Program-made: the position numbers and the translations under genes
Shown here: one piece after another, positions 10,247-19,920 of the stretch
Layout: every line of letters starts with the position of its first letter
How positions within the stretch are numbered: position 1 is the first letter of the stretch
Notes under the pieces: model-generated
The model's database searches: none
Told to the model about the DNA's origin: nothing
Seen by the model: only the letters and a program-made list of their open reading frames with translations
Assembly: GCF_014652515.1 (NCBI RefSeq)
Contig: NZ_BMYY01000009.1
Location: 1 to 64,000, forward strand
Origin: Bacterioplanes sanyensis
Lineage (GTDB): Bacteria > Pseudomonadota > Gammaproteobacteria > Pseudomonadales > Oceanobacteraceae
Length of the DNA: 64,000 nt
Direction of reading: 5' to 3'

Positions 10247-10631
10247 TGTGAGCAAGCGCACGTCTATGCACAGATTCTGTGTATAACTATCTTAATAACT
10301 TTTGGGCATAGGCCTGTAAGGCCGTAAATACGGGCCTCTCGGTCAGATTGGCGCTTTTATGACCGTTTTATGAAATTCTTCTATCTGGCTGAAAAGTCAA
10401 GGAATTTTCAGTCTTTGATGACATTTGTTCAAGCTCAAGCTAAGCGGGGGCCATTAATGCCACTAAGCTGTGGATAACCTGTTGCTAGGTTGTGGCTTTA
10501 CTCTATTGTTAGCTGCTTTACCTAGCGCTAGGGTTTGGCTTCACGCCAGCATGCCTTTTTGCCATAATTGCTGGCTTTTTAGGGCGAATCGCCCAACTTA
10601 ACCGACGAGAGTCACACCACGAGACCAGATT
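10247..10631. other. Intergenic region upstream of argS
   Basis: No convincing gene in 385 bases. It holds two DnaA-box-like 9-mers in the same orientation (TGTGTATAA at 10278-10286 and TGTGGATAA at 10469-10477), a GGCC-rich palindromic stretch around 10312-10340, and an inverted repeat CTGAAAA (10389-10395) / TTTTCAG (10405-10411). The argS promoter must lie here, but I cannot fix a -35/-10 pair. Confidence 0.5.
10469..10477 (-). promoter_or_regulatory. Consensus DnaA box
   Basis: TGTGGATAA is the exact reverse complement of the DnaA consensus TTATCCACA. A second copy with one change (TGTGTATAA, equal to the oriC variant TTATACACA) lies 190 bases upstream at 10278-10286. The match is exact, but function is not shown; a single 9-mer can occur by chance. 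Confidence 0.4.
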
Positions 10632-12317
10632 ATGAAACCGCAAATTGCAGAGCTGTTATCCACCGCCGTCGCTGAGCTGAAATCCCAGGGCATTGTGCCT
10701 CAGGAGCTGGAGCCACGAATCCAGGTGGACAACACCCGAGACAAGGCGCACGGTGATCTGGCCTCTAACCTAGCAATGATGTTGGCGAAGCCGGCGGGTA
10801 AAAATCCACGTGAACTGGCGCAGCTGCTGTGTGATGCGCTGCCAGCCTCTGAGCTGGTCGACAAGGTAGAAATTGCCGGCCCAGGGTTTATCAACTTTTA
10901 CCTGTCGGACGCATCGACCAGCAGCTTGGTGAAAACCGTACTGGAGCAAAAACAGCAGTACGGTCGCAGTAATGAAGGTGCTGGCCGCAAGGTGCAGGTG
11001 GAATTTGTTTCCGCTAACCCTACCGGTCCTTTGCACATCGGCCACGGCCGTGGCGCGGCGGTGGGCGATTGTCTGAGCCGCTTGCTTGAAGCCACCGGTT
11101 GGGATGTAACGCGCGAGTTTTATTACAACGATGCCGGTGCGCAAATTAACAACTTGGCGCTGTCGGTGCAGGCGCGCTGCAAAGGCTTGACGCCGGAAGA
11201 CGCTGGCTGGCCACAAGATGGCTACCGCGGCGAATACATCATCGATTTGGCCAACAGCTTTATGGCCGGCGATACCGTTGAATCGGAAGATCAGAGCTTT
11301 ACCGGTACGCAAAACGCCGATGATTTAGAAGCGATTCGTCACTTTGCGGTGGCGTACTTGCGGCGTGAGCAAGACTTAGACCTGCAAGCCTTTGCCGTCG
11401 ATTTTGATGTCTACTTCCTTGAATCATCTCTGTACAGCGATGGCAAGGTCGAAGAAACGGTCAAAACCCTGATCGACAACGGTTACACCTACGAAGATGA
11501 CGGCGCTCTGTGGCTACGCACCACCGACTTTGGCGACGACAAAGACCGGGTAATGCGCAAAAAAGACGGCGGTTATACCTACTTCTTGCCAGATGTGGCT
11601 TACCACCTGAACAAATGGCAGCGCGGCTTTGAAAAAGTCATTAACGAGCAGGGCGCCGATCACCACAGCACCATCACTCGGGTACGTGCCGGCTTGCAAG
11701 CGCTGAATGCCGGCATTCCTAAGGGCTGGCCCGACTACGTGCTGCACCAAATGGTCACCGTCATGCGTGGCGGCGAAGAGGTGAAGCTATCGAAGCGGGC
11801 CGGCAGCTACGTGACCCTGCGTGATTTGATCGATGAAGTCGGCCGTGATGCCACGCGTTACTTCCTAGCGGCGCGTAAAGCCGACAGTCAGCTGACCTTT
11901 GATATTGATCTGGCGCGGTCACAGTCTTCCGATAACCCTGTGTATTACATTCAATACGCGCACGCTCGGGTGTGCTCGATTTTCCGCAAGCTGGCGGAAG
12001 CGGGCCACAGCTGGAGCGAAGAACAAGGCCTAGCGGCTCTGTCGGCATTGACCCTCGACAGCGAAAAAGACCTGATTGTAAAACTGGGCCGTTTCCCGGA
12101 AGTGGTGCGCAACGCAGCTAACAACCGCGAGCCACATCAGATTGCCAATTACTTGAAAGACTTGGCGTCCGATTTCCACACCTATTACAACTCAGAAAAG
12201 ACCTTGGTCGACGACGTCGAGTTGCGTAATGCGCGGTTAACGCTGGCCGAAGCCGTGCGCCAGGTCATTGCTAACGGTTTAGACCTGTTGGGTGTTAGCG
12301 CGCCGCAGGAAATGTAA
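10632..12317 (+). CDS. argS: Arginyl-tRNA synthetase
   Basis: A 561-residue class I aminoacyl-tRNA synthetase charging tRNA-Arg. The N-terminal Add-1 domain (about 1-110) is followed by the Rossmann catalytic core with signature HIGH at 135-138 ([18 protein letters not shown]) and a KMSKS-equivalent in [17 protein letters not shown]. The C-terminal all-helical DALR-type anticodon-binding domain ends in the usual [10 protein letters not shown]. Length is normal for bacterial ArgRS. A SPOR-domain gene follows after 17 bases, a pairing seen in many gammaproteobacteria. Confidence 0.97.
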   Translation: MKPQIAELLSTAVAELKSQGIVPQELEPRIQVDNTRDKAHGDLASNLAMMLAKPAGKNPRELAQLLCDALPASELVDKVEIAGPGFINFYLSDASTSSLVKTVLEQKQQYGRSNEGAGRKVQVEFVSANPTGPLHIGHGRGAAVGDCLSRLLEATGWDVTREFYYNDAGAQINNLALSVQARCKGLTPEDAGWPQDGYRGEYIIDLANSFMAGDTVESEDQSFTGTQNADDLEAIRHFAVAYLRREQDLDLQAFAVDFDVYFLESSLYSDGKVEETVKTLIDNGYTYEDDGALWLRTTDFGDDKDRVMRKKDGGYTYFLPDVAYHLNKWQRGFEKVINEQGADHHSTITRVRAGLQALNAGIPKGWPDYVLHQMVTVMRGGEEVKLSKRAGSYVTLRDLIDEVGRDATRYFLAARKADSQLTFDIDLARSQSSDNPVYYIQYAHARVCSIFRKLAEAGHSWSEEQGLAALSALTLDSEKDLIVKLGRFPEVVRNAANNREPHQIANYLKDLASDFHTYYNSEKTLVDDVELRNARLTLAEAVRQVIANGLDLLGVSAPQEM

Positions 12318-12334
12318 GCCAACGAGGACAATGC

Positions 12335-12868
12335 ATGGCTGAGCACAGCAAAGTGCCAAAATGGGTGTGGATATTGACGCCGACACTGGCCGTCGCTTTC
12401 GTCGGCTTTGTGCTCTACTTGAGCACCATTCCGGCCAGCGATGAGTCGGGCGCGGTGCAAAAAGAGACTCGGCAAGCATTAGAGGCGTTAAAAGAAAAAG
12501 CGGCGCAAAAGCCACAGGTACCGAAACCCAACTACGAGTTTTACCAATTGCTAGAAGAGCAGGAGGTCAAAGTCGATAAGGTTGAAGAATACGTATCGAC
12601 GCCGAAGGGCACGCCCAAGAAGTACGTTTATCGGTTGCAAGCGGCTTCGTTTCGTAATCAAGCCGATGCGGATCGCTTGCGCGCTGAGCTGATCCTGCAG
12701 GGGATGAGTGCTTATCTTGAGAGCAGCACGGTGAAGGATTCTACTTGGTATCGAGTCTATGTCGGCCCGTTTAATGATCGCTCGAAAATGAACAAAGCTC
12801 AGGACGAGCTGGTGCAACGCAACATTAGCCCGCTGGTGCTAAAAACCCCAGTTGCCAGCGACGGCTAA
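12335..12868 (+). CDS. SPOR-domain inner-membrane protein (FtsN-like)
   Basis: A 177-residue bitopic protein: a short cytoplasmic N-terminus, one membrane helix (about 10-32, WVWILTPTLAVAFVGFVLYL), a charged periplasmic linker, and a C-terminal SPOR domain (about 95-172) with the YRLQAASFRNQADADRLRAE opening and YRVYVGPF near the end. SPOR domains bind denuded glycan strands at the division septum. The gene directly follows argS and is very likely in its operon. In many relatives hslVU comes next; here it does not. It is shorter than E. coli FtsN (319), so I do not call it ftsN. The ATG at 12335 follows AACGAGGA. Confidence 0.88.
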   Translation: MAEHSKVPKWVWILTPTLAVAFVGFVLYLSTIPASDESGAVQKETRQALEALKEKAAQKPQVPKPNYEFYQLLEEQEVKVDKVEEYVSTPKGTPKKYVYRLQAASFRNQADADRLRAELILQGMSAYLESSTVKDSTWYRVYVGPFNDRSKMNKAQDELVQRNISPLVLKTPVASDG

Positions 12869-12908
12869 GGCTACACTGCAACCACCTAATTGACCAAAGG
12901 ATGGGACA

Positions 12909-13769
12909 ATGACAGTGACTTGCAGTGTTCAGCGCCATACAGTGGTGACCCCTGAGGGCGATAAAACCCTGGTGTGTCGCCACTGGCATTCACCCACCTC
13001 TCAGCAGCTACTGGTCTGTGTTCATGGCTTAACCCATAACGGCCGTTTCTTTGATGAGCTGGCACAGCAGCTGGCTCAGTACTATCACGTGATGTGCCCA
13101 GATGTGCTGGGGCGCGGTGACAGTGACTGGCTGAGCGACAGCAGTCTTTACGGCTATCCCTTGTACATCGCTAACTTTCAACAGCTGCTGCCGCTGTGGC
13201 GACAACAGTGCGAGAGTCAGCGTGTGTATTGGCTGGGAACCTCGATGGGGGGCTTGATCGGCATGCTGTTAGAAGCGCAGCAGCCTGGCACCTTGTGTAA
13301 GTTGATTCTTAACGATGTGGGGTCGCGCATTCCCTTGGCGGCGCTAAAGCGTATAGGCGGTTATGTTGGCCAAGATCGTCAATTCGCTAGCTTAGAGGAG
13401 GCTGAGGCTGAGTTTCGCATCATAGCGGCGCCTTTCGGTGCCTTGACCGAAGCGCAATGGCATCAGCTGGCATTGAGAGCGTTTGAGCAGGTCCAGCCAG
13501 GTCGTTGGCGCTTTCGTTATGACCCAGGCATCGCGGCCGCATTTAAGGCCTTGGATGATGACATTGATCTGACGGCTGCTTGGCAGCTATTGCAATGTCC
13601 AGTGCTGGTGTTGCGCGGTTCCAACTCGGATGTGCTGACGGCAGAAGTCGCGGCGGAAATGGCCTTGCGTGATGATACGGAGGTGCTGGAAATCCCAGGT
13701 TGTGGCCATGCCCCTATGTTGCTCGATGCAAGGCAAATAGAGCTGCTGCGAGCCTACTTGGCGTGTTAA
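12909..13769 (+). CDS. Alpha/beta hydrolase
   Basis: A 286-residue alpha/beta-hydrolase-fold protein without a signal peptide. The oxyanion motif HGLTHNGRFFD (39-49), the nucleophile elbow GTSMGG (S112), an acid in RGSNSDVLT and the catalytic histidine in GCGHAPML are all visible. The substrate is unknown. An ATG at 12909 lies shortly after AAAGGATGGG. It is 40 bases after the SPOR gene and could share its transcript. Confidence 0.85.
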   Translation: MTVTCSVQRHTVVTPEGDKTLVCRHWHSPTSQQLLVCVHGLTHNGRFFDELAQQLAQYYHVMCPDVLGRGDSDWLSDSSLYGYPLYIANFQQLLPLWRQQCESQRVYWLGTSMGGLIGMLLEAQQPGTLCKLILNDVGSRIPLAALKRIGGYVGQDRQFASLEEAEAEFRIIAAPFGALTEAQWHQLALRAFEQVQPGRWRFRYDPGIAAAFKALDDDIDLTAAWQLLQCPVLVLRGSNSDVLTAEVAAEMALRDDTEVLEIPGCGHAPMLLDARQIELLRAYLAC

Positions 13770-13866
13770 TGCAGCGGTTACAGCTTGCAACATACAGTCA
13801 CATAAAAAATAAGGATAACTGCCGGTCTCTTGCTAACGTATTAACTCCAGCAAGAGGGTCTTATGT

Positions 13867-14001
13867 ATGGAACTTGAACCGAACGAAGTCATTCAAGAAC
13901 CCGAGCTGACGGAACAGCAACTGCGCCAAATTCACCTGATTGCGGCCGTGGCCAGTGGCGCATTATTGGTGCTGTCGTTTATAGCGACAGCGTCCATATA
14001 G
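13867..14001 (+). CDS. Small single-span membrane protein, 44 residues
   Basis: A short frame with a good ribosome-binding site (AGAGGG at 13853-13858, 8 bases before ATG). The product begins MELEPNEVIQEPELTEQQLRQ, an acidic, probably cytoplasmic N-terminus, then one hydrophobic helix (about 23-43) ending in ATASI. A strong terminator starts 29 bases after the stop, as expected for a real monocistronic small gene. I know no family for it. The convergent EF-G gene lies on the other side of the paired terminators. Confidence 0.6.
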   Translation: MELEPNEVIQEPELTEQQLRQIHLIAAVASGALLVLSFIATASI

Positions 14002-14030
14002 ATGAGGTTTGAGCTAACCCGAGTTCTTTG

Positions 14031-14053
14031 ACCCGCCCATGGCGGGTTTTTTT
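14031..14053 (+). terminator. Rho-independent terminator after the small membrane protein
   Basis: Perfect 7-bp stem ACCCGCC (14031-14037) / GGCGGGT (14041-14047), 3-base loop, then a run of T (14047-14053). Confidence 0.85.
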
Positions 14054-14072
14054 ATGCCGGTTGAGCGGCCAC

Positions 14073-14100
14073 AAAAAAGCCCCGCCGAGGCGGGGCTTTA
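14073..14100 (-). terminator. Rho-independent terminator of the second EF-G gene
   Basis: Read on the minus strand, the stem AAAGCCCCGCC / GGCGGGGCTTT has a very small loop and runs into a T tract (the A run at 14073-14078). It lies 17 bases beyond the stop codon of the minus-strand EF-G gene. Confidence 0.9.
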
Positions 14101-14116
14101 TCACTCACAGCACAGC

Positions 14117-16204
14117 TTATTTAGCTGCTTTGCGAGCTTTAGCTTCTTCCATGACCTTGTCGGCAATGTTCTGCGGGCAAGGCATGTAGTGGCTGAACTC
14201 CATAGAGAACTGACCACGACCAGAAGTGATGGTGCGCAGGTGGCCGATGTAACCAAACATCTCTGACAGAGGTACATCTGCCTTGATGCGAACGCCAGTC
14301 ACGCCTGGCTCTTGGTCTTTGATCATACCGCGACGACGGTTCAAGTCACCGATTACGTCACCTACGTTGTCTTCTGGAGTGAACACGTCAACCTTCATGA
14401 TCGGTTCCAGCAGCTGTGCGCCGGCCTTAGGCATGGTTTGACGGAATGCACCTTTGGCAGCGATCTCAAACGCAACCGCTGAGGAGTCAACCGCGTGGTA
14501 GCCACCGTCGAATACGTCGATTTCAACGTCCAGCACAGGGAAACCCGCCAGCGGGCCTTCGGCCATCATGGCTTCGAAACCCTTTTCAATGGCTGGGAAG
14601 AATTCCTTAGGTACGTTACCGCCCACAACCGAGGTGGTGAAAACGAAACCTGAGCCTGGCTCACCTGGCTTCATGGTGTAGTCGATCTTACCGTATTGAC
14701 CAGAACCACCAGACTGCTTCTTGTGGGTGTAGCTGTCTTCAACCGCAGACGTAATGGTTTCGCGGTAGGCTACCTGAGGCTCGCCCACTTCCAGTTCTAC
14801 GCCGTAAGTACGCTTCAGAATGTCGACTTTAATGTCCAGGTGCAGCTCGCCCATACCTTTCAGGATGGTTTCGCCAGAGTCTTCGTCGGTTTCAACGCGG
14901 AACGATGGATCTTCTGCTACCAGCTTACCGATCGCGACACCCATCTTATCAACGGCGCCTTTGTCTTTCGGCTTAACCGCGATAGAGATAACTGGATCTG
15001 GGAACACCATGGCTTCCAGCGTACAAGGGTGCTTAGGATCACACAGGGTGTGACCGGTTTGAACGTTCTTCATACCAACAACAGCGATGATGTCACCGGC
15101 TTGGGCGCGCGTTAGCTCAGACTTGTCGTCTGCCTGCATCTCTACCATGCGGCCGATACGTTCGGTTTTGCCGGTGGCTGAGTTGAGGATGGTATCACCC
15201 TTGTTCATGACGCCGGAGTAGATGCGAATAAAGGTCAGGGCGCCGAAACGGTCGTCCATGATCTTAAACGCCAACGCGCGCAGAGGCTCGTCGGCAGACA
15301 CGATGGCGTATTCGCCAGTCTCGTTACCTTCTTCGTCGGTCAGCGGCTGCGGATCAACTTCAGTTGGTGCTGGCAGGTAGTCAACAACGGCGTCCAGAAC
15401 CAGCTGCACACCTTTGTTCTTAAACGCAGAACCACAGTAGGTTGGGAAGAACGCCAGAGTGCGGGTACCTTCACGGATGCAGCGCTTGATCTCGTCGATA
15501 GACGGCTCAACACCTTCTTCCAGGTACGCCATCATCAGATCTTCGTCGACTTCCAGAGCGGTTTCGATCAACTGCTCACGGTACATCTCTACGTCGTCTG
15601 CCATGTCAGCAGGTACGTCTTGGATGGAGTAGTTTTCTGCCAGACCAGTGTCGTCCCATACGTACGCTTTGCGGGTCAGCAGGTCAACGACGCCAACAAA
15701 CTCATCTTCGGTACCGATTGGCAGTACCATCACCAGTGGGTTGGCGCCCAGCACCTTCTTCACCTGCTCAGTAACGCGGTAGAAGTCAGCGCCCAGACGG
15801 TCCAGTTTGTTAACGAAGATAATACGAGATACTTCAGATTCGTTCGCATAGCGCCAGTTGGTTTCGGACTGTGGCTCTACGCCGCCAGAACCACAAAATA
15901 CGCCGATGCCGCCGTCCAGAACTTTCAGTGAACGGTACACTTCAACGGTGAAGTCAACGTGTCCAGGGGTGTCAATAACGTTCAGACGGTGGCCTGCCCA
16001 CTCACAGGTAACAGCCGCCGACTGAATGGTGATACCACGCTCAGCTTCCTGCTCCATGAAGTCGGTGGTGGACTCACCATCGTGTACTTCGCCGGTTTTG
16101 TGAATTTTACCGGTGAGCTTCAGGATACGCTCGGTGGTGGTGGTTTTACCGGCGTCAACGTGGGCGAAGATGCCGATGTTTCTGTACTTAGATAAATCAG
16201 TCAT
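14117..16204 (-). CDS. fusA2: Elongation factor G, second paralogue (EF-G2 type)
   Basis: A 695-residue translational GTPase. G1 is [11 protein letters not shown]2 lies around [13 protein letters not shown]3 is [10 protein letters not shown]4 is NKLD, then domains II-V with GMGELHLDI and [14 protein letters not shown]. The start [20 protein letters not shown] and body resemble the EF-G2 lineage of Vibrio and Pseudomonas more than the str-operon EF-G at 29655, which has NKMD in G4 and ITITSAA in the switch region. In organisms with two EF-Gs one may specialise in ribosome recycling; which role this one plays cannot be read from sequence. The ATG at 16204 is preferred: upstream residues from 16243 do not match the family. 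Confidence 0.93.
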   Translation of the reverse strand: MTDLSKYRNIGIFAHVDAGKTTTTERILKLTGKIHKTGEVHDGESTTDFMEQEAERGITIQSAAVTCEWAGHRLNVIDTPGHVDFTVEVYRSLKVLDGGIGVFCGSGGVEPQSETNWRYANESEVSRIIFVNKLDRLGADFYRVTEQVKKVLGANPLVMVLPIGTEDEFVGVVDLLTRKAYVWDDTGLAENYSIQDVPADMADDVEMYREQLIETALEVDEDLMMAYLEEGVEPSIDEIKRCIREGTRTLAFFPTYCGSAFKNKGVQLVLDAVVDYLPAPTEVDPQPLTDEEGNETGEYAIVSADEPLRALAFKIMDDRFGALTFIRIYSGVMNKGDTILNSATGKTERIGRMVEMQADDKSELTRAQAGDIIAVVGMKNVQTGHTLCDPKHPCTLEAMVFPDPVISIAVKPKDKGAVDKMGVAIGKLVAEDPSFRVETDEDSGETILKGMGELHLDIKVDILKRTYGVELEVGEPQVAYRETITSAVEDSYTHKKQSGGSGQYGKIDYTMKPGEPGSGFVFTTSVVGGNVPKEFFPAIEKGFEAMMAEGPLAGFPVLDVEIDVFDGGYHAVDSSAVAFEIAAKGAFRQTMPKAGAQLLEPIMKVDVFTPEDNVGDVIGDLNRRRGMIKDQEPGVTGVRIKADVPLSEMFGYIGHLRTITSGRGQFSMEFSHYMPCPQNIADKVMEEAKARKAAK

Positions 16205-16529
16205 AGCGTTACTCAATAAGCTAGGGTCGAAATCGCGCGCCATTCTACAGGGTTTCTACCGGATTTTGAGCACCTGTCGATAAATAATTCGGTCTGCGAG
16301 CGTTAAAAAGTCTCAAATGTGAGCGATGCTAGTCTCTGTCTGGCTTGCTTCATGGGTTGGGTGGGCAAAAATGGTGCACCGGCAAAAATAAAAGCTTGGC
16401 AACGGCGTTTGCTTTGGGTAAGGTGCGCGGCATCTCTTCTTGCGGCCTGTTCGTAGGCGCGCATCCGCAACTAGGGGTTGCACTTTGCAAATCATGCTGT
16501 ATAGTGCTGCGCCCTAATTGAGTGTATAT
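16205..16529. other. Divergent regulatory region between EF-G2 and tRNA-Trp
   Basis: No gene in 325 bases. Toward EF-G2 (minus strand) there is a TAGAAT -10-like hexamer (plus-strand 16242-16247) followed by a G+C-rich stretch but no good -35. Toward tRNA-Trp there is a clear promoter at 16478-16505. Nothing else is recognised. Confidence 0.5.
16478..16505 (+). promoter_or_regulatory. Sigma70-type promoter of tRNA-Trp / secE-nusG
   Basis: TTGCAC (16478-16483), 16-base spacer, TATAGT (16500-16505), then GCTGCGCCC. The G+C-rich discriminator is typical of stringently controlled stable-RNA promoters. The tRNA begins 25 bases beyond the -10. Confidence 0.7.
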
Positions 16530-16605
16530 AGGCCAGTAGTTCAATTGGTAGAGCGTCGGTCTCCAAAACCGAAAGTTGGGGGTTCGAGTCCCTCCTGGCC
16601 TGCCA
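16530..16605 (+). tRNA. trpT: tRNA-Trp (anticodon CCA)
   Basis: A 76-base tRNA with acceptor stem AGGCCAG/CTGGCCT, D-arm AGTTCAATTGGTAGAGC, anticodon loop CTCCAAA giving anticodon CCA (16562-16564 region), T-arm GGGGGTTCGAGTCCCTC and encoded discriminator plus CCA (GCCA). It lies 49 bases before secE, the arrangement seen in Pseudomonas, but the tRNA-Tyr/Gly/Thr and tufB genes that often precede it are absent here. Confidence 0.97.
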
Positions 16606-16654
16606 GATTCTTGGTGGCAGCTTCGGCTGCCATTTTTGGCTTCAGGGAATTTTC

Positions 16655-17023
16655 ATGAGTACCGAGAGCAACGCAGGCAAGTCACCACTGGATTATGCCA
16701 AGTGGTTGTTGGCGGCGGTTTTTTTTGCAGCTGCCGTCTGGGGTAATTACCACTACACCGAGATCGGTACTCTGTATCGTGTCTTAGGTGTTGTGGCGCT
16801 GATGTTGATCAGTGCGGGTGTTGCGCTGACATCCAGTCAAGGCAAAAACTTCTTGCAGCTGTTGAAAGAGGCCAACATTGAGCGCCGTAAGGTAGTGTGG
16901 CCTACGCGTCAGGAAACCACGCAGACGACCTTGATCGTTGTTGCGGTTGTCATTTTCATGGCATTGGTTTTATGGGGCCTCGACAGTCTGTTGGGTTGGC
17001 TCATTTCACTGTTGATTGGCTAA
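16655..17023 (+). CDS. secE: Preprotein translocase subunit SecE
   Basis: A 122-residue membrane subunit of the SecYEG channel. It shows three hydrophobic spans (about 14-34, 42-60 and 93-119), as in E. coli SecE, and the conserved amphipathic segment RRKVVWPTRQETTQTT before the last helix. Its partner SecY is encoded at 42332 in this window. It is followed by nusG after 9 bases, the near-universal secE-nusG pair. Confidence 0.97.
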   Translation: MSTESNAGKSPLDYAKWLLAAVFFAAAVWGNYHYTEIGTLYRVLGVVALMLISAGVALTSSQGKNFLQLLKEANIERRKVVWPTRQETTQTTLIVVAVVIFMALVLWGLDSLLGWLISLLIG

Positions 17024-17032
17024 GGAACCTGT

Positions 17033-17569
17033 ATGTCTAAGCGTTGGTATGTGGTGCATGCTTATTCAGGTTACGAGAAGCGTGTTCAGAATGCTCTGAA
17101 AGAGCGCATTGAGCTGCACGAAATGCAAGATCAGTTCGGTGATGTGCTGGTTCCGACCGAAGAGGTGGTTGAGGTTCGCGACGGTAAAAAACGTAAAAGC
17201 GAGCGTAAATTCTACCCAGGTTACGTGCTGGTGCAGATGGAAATGAATGATGACACGTGGCACCTGGTTAAGCAGACGCCGCGCGTGATGGGTTTTATTG
17301 GCGGCACCGCTGATAAGCCTGCGCCGATTACCGAGCGCGAAGCAGATGCGATTCTGCAGCGTGTTGAAGACGGTGCGGGTCGTCCATCGCATAAAACCAT
17401 CTACGAGCCCGGTGAAGTGGTTCGTGTTATCGATGGTCCGTTTGCAGACTTCAACGGTGTGGTTGAAGGCGTTGACTACGAAAAGTCGCGCTTGCAAGTG
17501 GCGGTTACGATTTTTGGGCGGTCGACGCCCGTCGAGCTGGAATTTACCCAGGTCGAAAAGTCGGCATAA
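17033..17569 (+). CDS. nusG: Transcription termination/antitermination factor NusG
   Basis: A 178-residue factor that binds the RNA polymerase clamp and links it to Rho or to ribosomal S10. The NGN domain (about 1-120; [14 protein letters not shown] at the start) and the C-terminal KOW domain (about 128-178; [18 protein letters not shown]) are both complete. Length equals the usual gammaproteobacterial form (181 in E. coli). A 47-base gap separates it from rplK. Confidence 0.98.
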   Translation: MSKRWYVVHAYSGYEKRVQNALKERIELHEMQDQFGDVLVPTEEVVEVRDGKKRKSERKFYPGYVLVQMEMNDDTWHLVKQTPRVMGFIGGTADKPAPITEREADAILQRVEDGAGRPSHKTIYEPGEVVRVIDGPFADFNGVVEGVDYEKSRLQVAVTIFGRSTPVELEFTQVEKSA

Positions 17570-17616
17570 GTTGAACGGGGAGCCCATAAGGCGCTATTAC
17601 CCATTAGGAGTACATC

Positions 17617-18051
17617 ATGGCTAAGAAAGTAGACGGCTATATCAAGCTGCAGGTTGGCGCTGGTAAAGCTAACCCAAGTCCCCCGGTTGGTCCTGCTCTG
17701 GGTCAGCACGGTCTGAACATCATGGAATTCTGTAAGGCGTTTAACGCTAAAACTGACAGCCTGGAAGCGGGCTCGCCAGTTCCTGTGATCATCACAGTGT
17801 ACAGCGATAAAAGCTTTACCTTTGAAATCAAAACGCCACCTGCGTCTTTCCTGCTGAAAAAAGCAGCGGGCATCCAAAGCGGTTCTGCGCGTCCAAACAC
17901 TGAGAAGGTGGGTACCGTTACCCGTGCTCAGTTGGAAGAGATCGCAACCACTAAGATGAAAGACCTGACTGCCGCCGATATGGATGCAGCAGTACGCACC
18001 ATCGCCGGTTCTGCCCGTGCAATGGGTCTGAATGTGGAGGGTGTTGAGTAA
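17617..18051 (+). CDS. rplK: 50S ribosomal protein L11
   Basis: A 144-residue L11 that binds the GTPase-associated centre of 23S rRNA. The proline-rich N-terminal motif [20 protein letters not shown] and the C-terminal RNA-binding domain ending in [12 protein letters not shown] are present. TAGGAG precedes the ATG. Its stop codon overlaps the rplA start by one base (TAATG), implying translational coupling. Confidence 0.98.
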   Translation: MAKKVDGYIKLQVGAGKANPSPPVGPALGQHGLNIMEFCKAFNAKTDSLEAGSPVPVIITVYSDKSFTFEIKTPPASFLLKKAAGIQSGSARPNTEKVGTVTRAQLEEIATTKMKDLTAADMDAAVRTIAGSARAMGLNVEGVE

Positions 18052-18746
18052 TGGCTAAGTTGACTAAGCGTCAGAAGCTGATCGCTGAAAAAGTAGAAGC
18101 GGGCAAGGTTTACAGCATCGAAGAAGCTGTAGCGATCCTGGCTGAACTGCCAAAGCCTAAGTTTGTTGAGTCCGTTGATGTGGCCGTTAACCTGGGCATC
18201 GACGCACGTAAATCTGACCAGAACGTTCGTGGTTCTACCGTACTGCCTAACGGCACTGGCAAAACCATGCGTGTTGCTGTGTTCACTCAAGGTGCTAACG
18301 CGGAAGCTGCTTTGGCTGCTGGCGCTGACGAGGTGGGCATGGAAGATCTGGCAGAAAAGATCAAAGGTGGCGACCTGAACTTCGACGTGGTGATTGCATC
18401 TCCAGATGCGATGCGCGTTGTTGGTCAATTGGGTCAAGTGCTGGGCCCACGTGGTCTGATGCCAAACCCGAAAGTTGGCACCGTGACTCCTGATGTTGCT
18501 ACTGCGGTAAATAACGCAAAAGCAGGCCAGGTTCGTTACCGTAACGACAAAAACGGCATTATTCATACCAGCATCGGCAAAGTTGATTTCAGCGTTGAAT
18601 CTCTGAAAGGCAACCTGACTGCGTTGCTGGCTGACCTGAAAAAAGCTAAGCCTTCTTCCGCCAAAGGCGTATTTATGAAGAAAGTGACCCTGTCTACGAC
18701 TATGGGTCCTGGCTTGGTCGTTGATCATTCCTCTTTGGATTTCTGA
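18051..18746 (+). CDS. rplA: 50S ribosomal protein L1
   Basis: A 231-residue L1, the mobile stalk protein at the ribosomal E site and, in E. coli, translational repressor of the rplKA mRNA. The signature region [18 protein letters not shown] is intact. Its ATG shares one base with the rplK stop. The gap that follows (186 bases) is the expected L10-leader position. Confidence 0.98.
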   Translation: MAKLTKRQKLIAEKVEAGKVYSIEEAVAILAELPKPKFVESVDVAVNLGIDARKSDQNVRGSTVLPNGTGKTMRVAVFTQGANAEAALAAGADEVGMEDLAEKIKGGDLNFDVVIASPDAMRVVGQLGQVLGPRGLMPNPKVGTVTPDVATAVNNAKAGQVRYRNDKNGIIHTSIGKVDFSVESLKGNLTALLADLKKAKPSSAKGVFMKKVTLSTTMGPGLVVDHSSLDF

Positions 18747-18932
18747 TCAACGCAACAATCTTTGGGGTTGCCGCTTGGGCGGCAGCTGTCAAAGACCGCA
18801 GGAGCAGGGCAAGTAGGTTGTCTGTTCTGCTTAATATTTCCTGCGCAGATAGTGTGTGGCCCCGTTCAGAATTCTGAATAGTCACACCGAGACTGGCTCT
18901 TTTGAGCCCAACTAACTTGTTAGGAGTTAATC
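18747..18932 (+). promoter_or_regulatory. rplJ (L10) leader region
   Basis: A 186-base untranslated stretch in the place where gammaproteobacteria carry the L10-L12 autoregulatory leader. It contains a GCCGC/GCGGC hairpin near 18771-18784, a 14-base perfect palindrome TTCAGAATTCTGAA (18865-18878), and a perfect GGCTC-TTTT-GAGCC hairpin (18895-18908) shortly before the AGGAG site of rplJ. The autoregulatory role is inferred from position; I cannot confirm the kink-turn. Confidence 0.55.
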
Positions 18933-19427
18933 GTGGCCTTAGGACTCGAAGATAAGAAGGCGATTGTCGCCGAAGTCCAGGAAGTAGCACAAAACGCTCT
19001 GTCTGCCGTAGTTGCAGATTCGCGTGGCGTGACTGTGGATGCCATGACCGCTCTGCGTAAAGAAGCCCGCGAAGCCGGTGTTTGGATGAAAGTCGTCCGT
19101 AACACCCTGGCGCGTCGCGCGGTGGAAGGCACCAGCTACGAGTGTTTGAACGACACTTTTGTTGGTCCTACCCTGATCGCATTTTCATCAGAGCACCCAG
19201 GTGCGGCCGCTCGTATCTTTAAGGCATTTGCCAAAGAGAACGATGCGTTCGAAATCAAAGCCGGTGCCTTTGAAGGTGAAGTGGTTGACTTCAACATGCT
19301 GGCAACACTGCCAACATACGACGAAGCAATCGCCAAGCTGATGAGCGTCATGAAAGAAGCGTCTGCAGGCAAGCTGGTACGTACCATTGCTGCTATCCGC
19401 GACCAGAAAGAAGAGCAAGCAGCTTAA
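18933..19427 (+). CDS. rplJ: 50S ribosomal protein L10
   Basis: A 164-residue L10, base of the L7/L12 stalk. It begins [15 protein letters not shown] and carries the conserved [14 protein letters not shown] segment. The C-terminal helix (about 135-164) binds L7/L12 dimers. The start is GTG at 18933, 7 bases after AGGAG. rplL follows after 63 bases. In E. coli the L10-L12 complex represses translation from the leader just upstream. Confidence 0.97.
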   Translation: MALGLEDKKAIVAEVQEVAQNALSAVVADSRGVTVDAMTALRKEAREAGVWMKVVRNTLARRAVEGTSYECLNDTFVGPTLIAFSSEHPGAAARIFKAFAKENDAFEIKAGAFEGEVVDFNMLATLPTYDEAIAKLMSVMKEASAGKLVRTIAAIRDQKEEQAA

Positions 19428-19490
19428 TCCCAAGCTGTTTGCACAACGATTTATCGAGCATAGTGCTCCATTAAATTTAGGAATAGTCTC

Positions 19491-19865
19491 ATGTCACTGA
19501 CTAAAGAAGATATCATCGAAGCAATCGCCGAAATGTCTGTAAAAGACGTTGTTGAGCTGATCGAAGCGATGGAAGAAAAATTCGGCGTAACTGCAGCTGC
19601 TGCAGTTGTTGCTGGTGGTGCTGCTGGCGGCGATGCTGGCGCAGCTGAAGAGCAAACTGAGTTCGACGTTGTTCTGACCTCTGCAGGCGACAAGAAGGTT
19701 AACGTGATCAAGGCAGTTCGTGAACTGACTGGCGCTGGCCTGAAAGACGCGAAAGCAATGGTTGACGGCGCTCCAGCGACTGTTAAAGAAGGCGTATCTA
19801 AGGATGACGCCGAAGCTGCTAAAGCGGCTCTGGAAGCAGCTGGCGCTTCTGTCGAAGTCAAGTAA
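19491..19865 (+). CDS. rplL: 50S ribosomal protein L7/L12
   Basis: A 124-residue stalk protein that recruits translational GTPases such as EF-G and EF-Tu. The N-terminal dimerisation domain (1-33), Ala/Gly-rich hinge (about 36-52) and C-terminal factor-binding domain ([20 protein letters not shown]) are all intact. The gene is followed by a hairpin attenuator before rpoB. Confidence 0.98.
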   Translation: MSLTKEDIIEAIAEMSVKDVVELIEAMEEKFGVTAAAAVVAGGAAGGDAGAAEEQTEFDVVLTSAGDKKVNVIKAVRELTGAGLKDAKAMVDGAPATVKEGVSKDDAEAAKAALEAAGASVEVK

Positions 19866-19920
19866 TTTGCAATTCGTTGCAAAGCCGTTGCTTGGGCTCT
19901 AAAGTCGAAAAACGGCGAAC

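Noticed and set aside
10247-10631. Possible replication origin because of two DnaA-box-like sites
   Set aside because: No dnaA, dnaN, gidA or mnmG gene, no A+T-rich unwinding repeats and only two boxes.
13863-13877. ATG at 13863 as the start of a small gene
   Set aside because: That frame ends at a stop after four codons; the ATG at 13867 opens the 44-codon frame.
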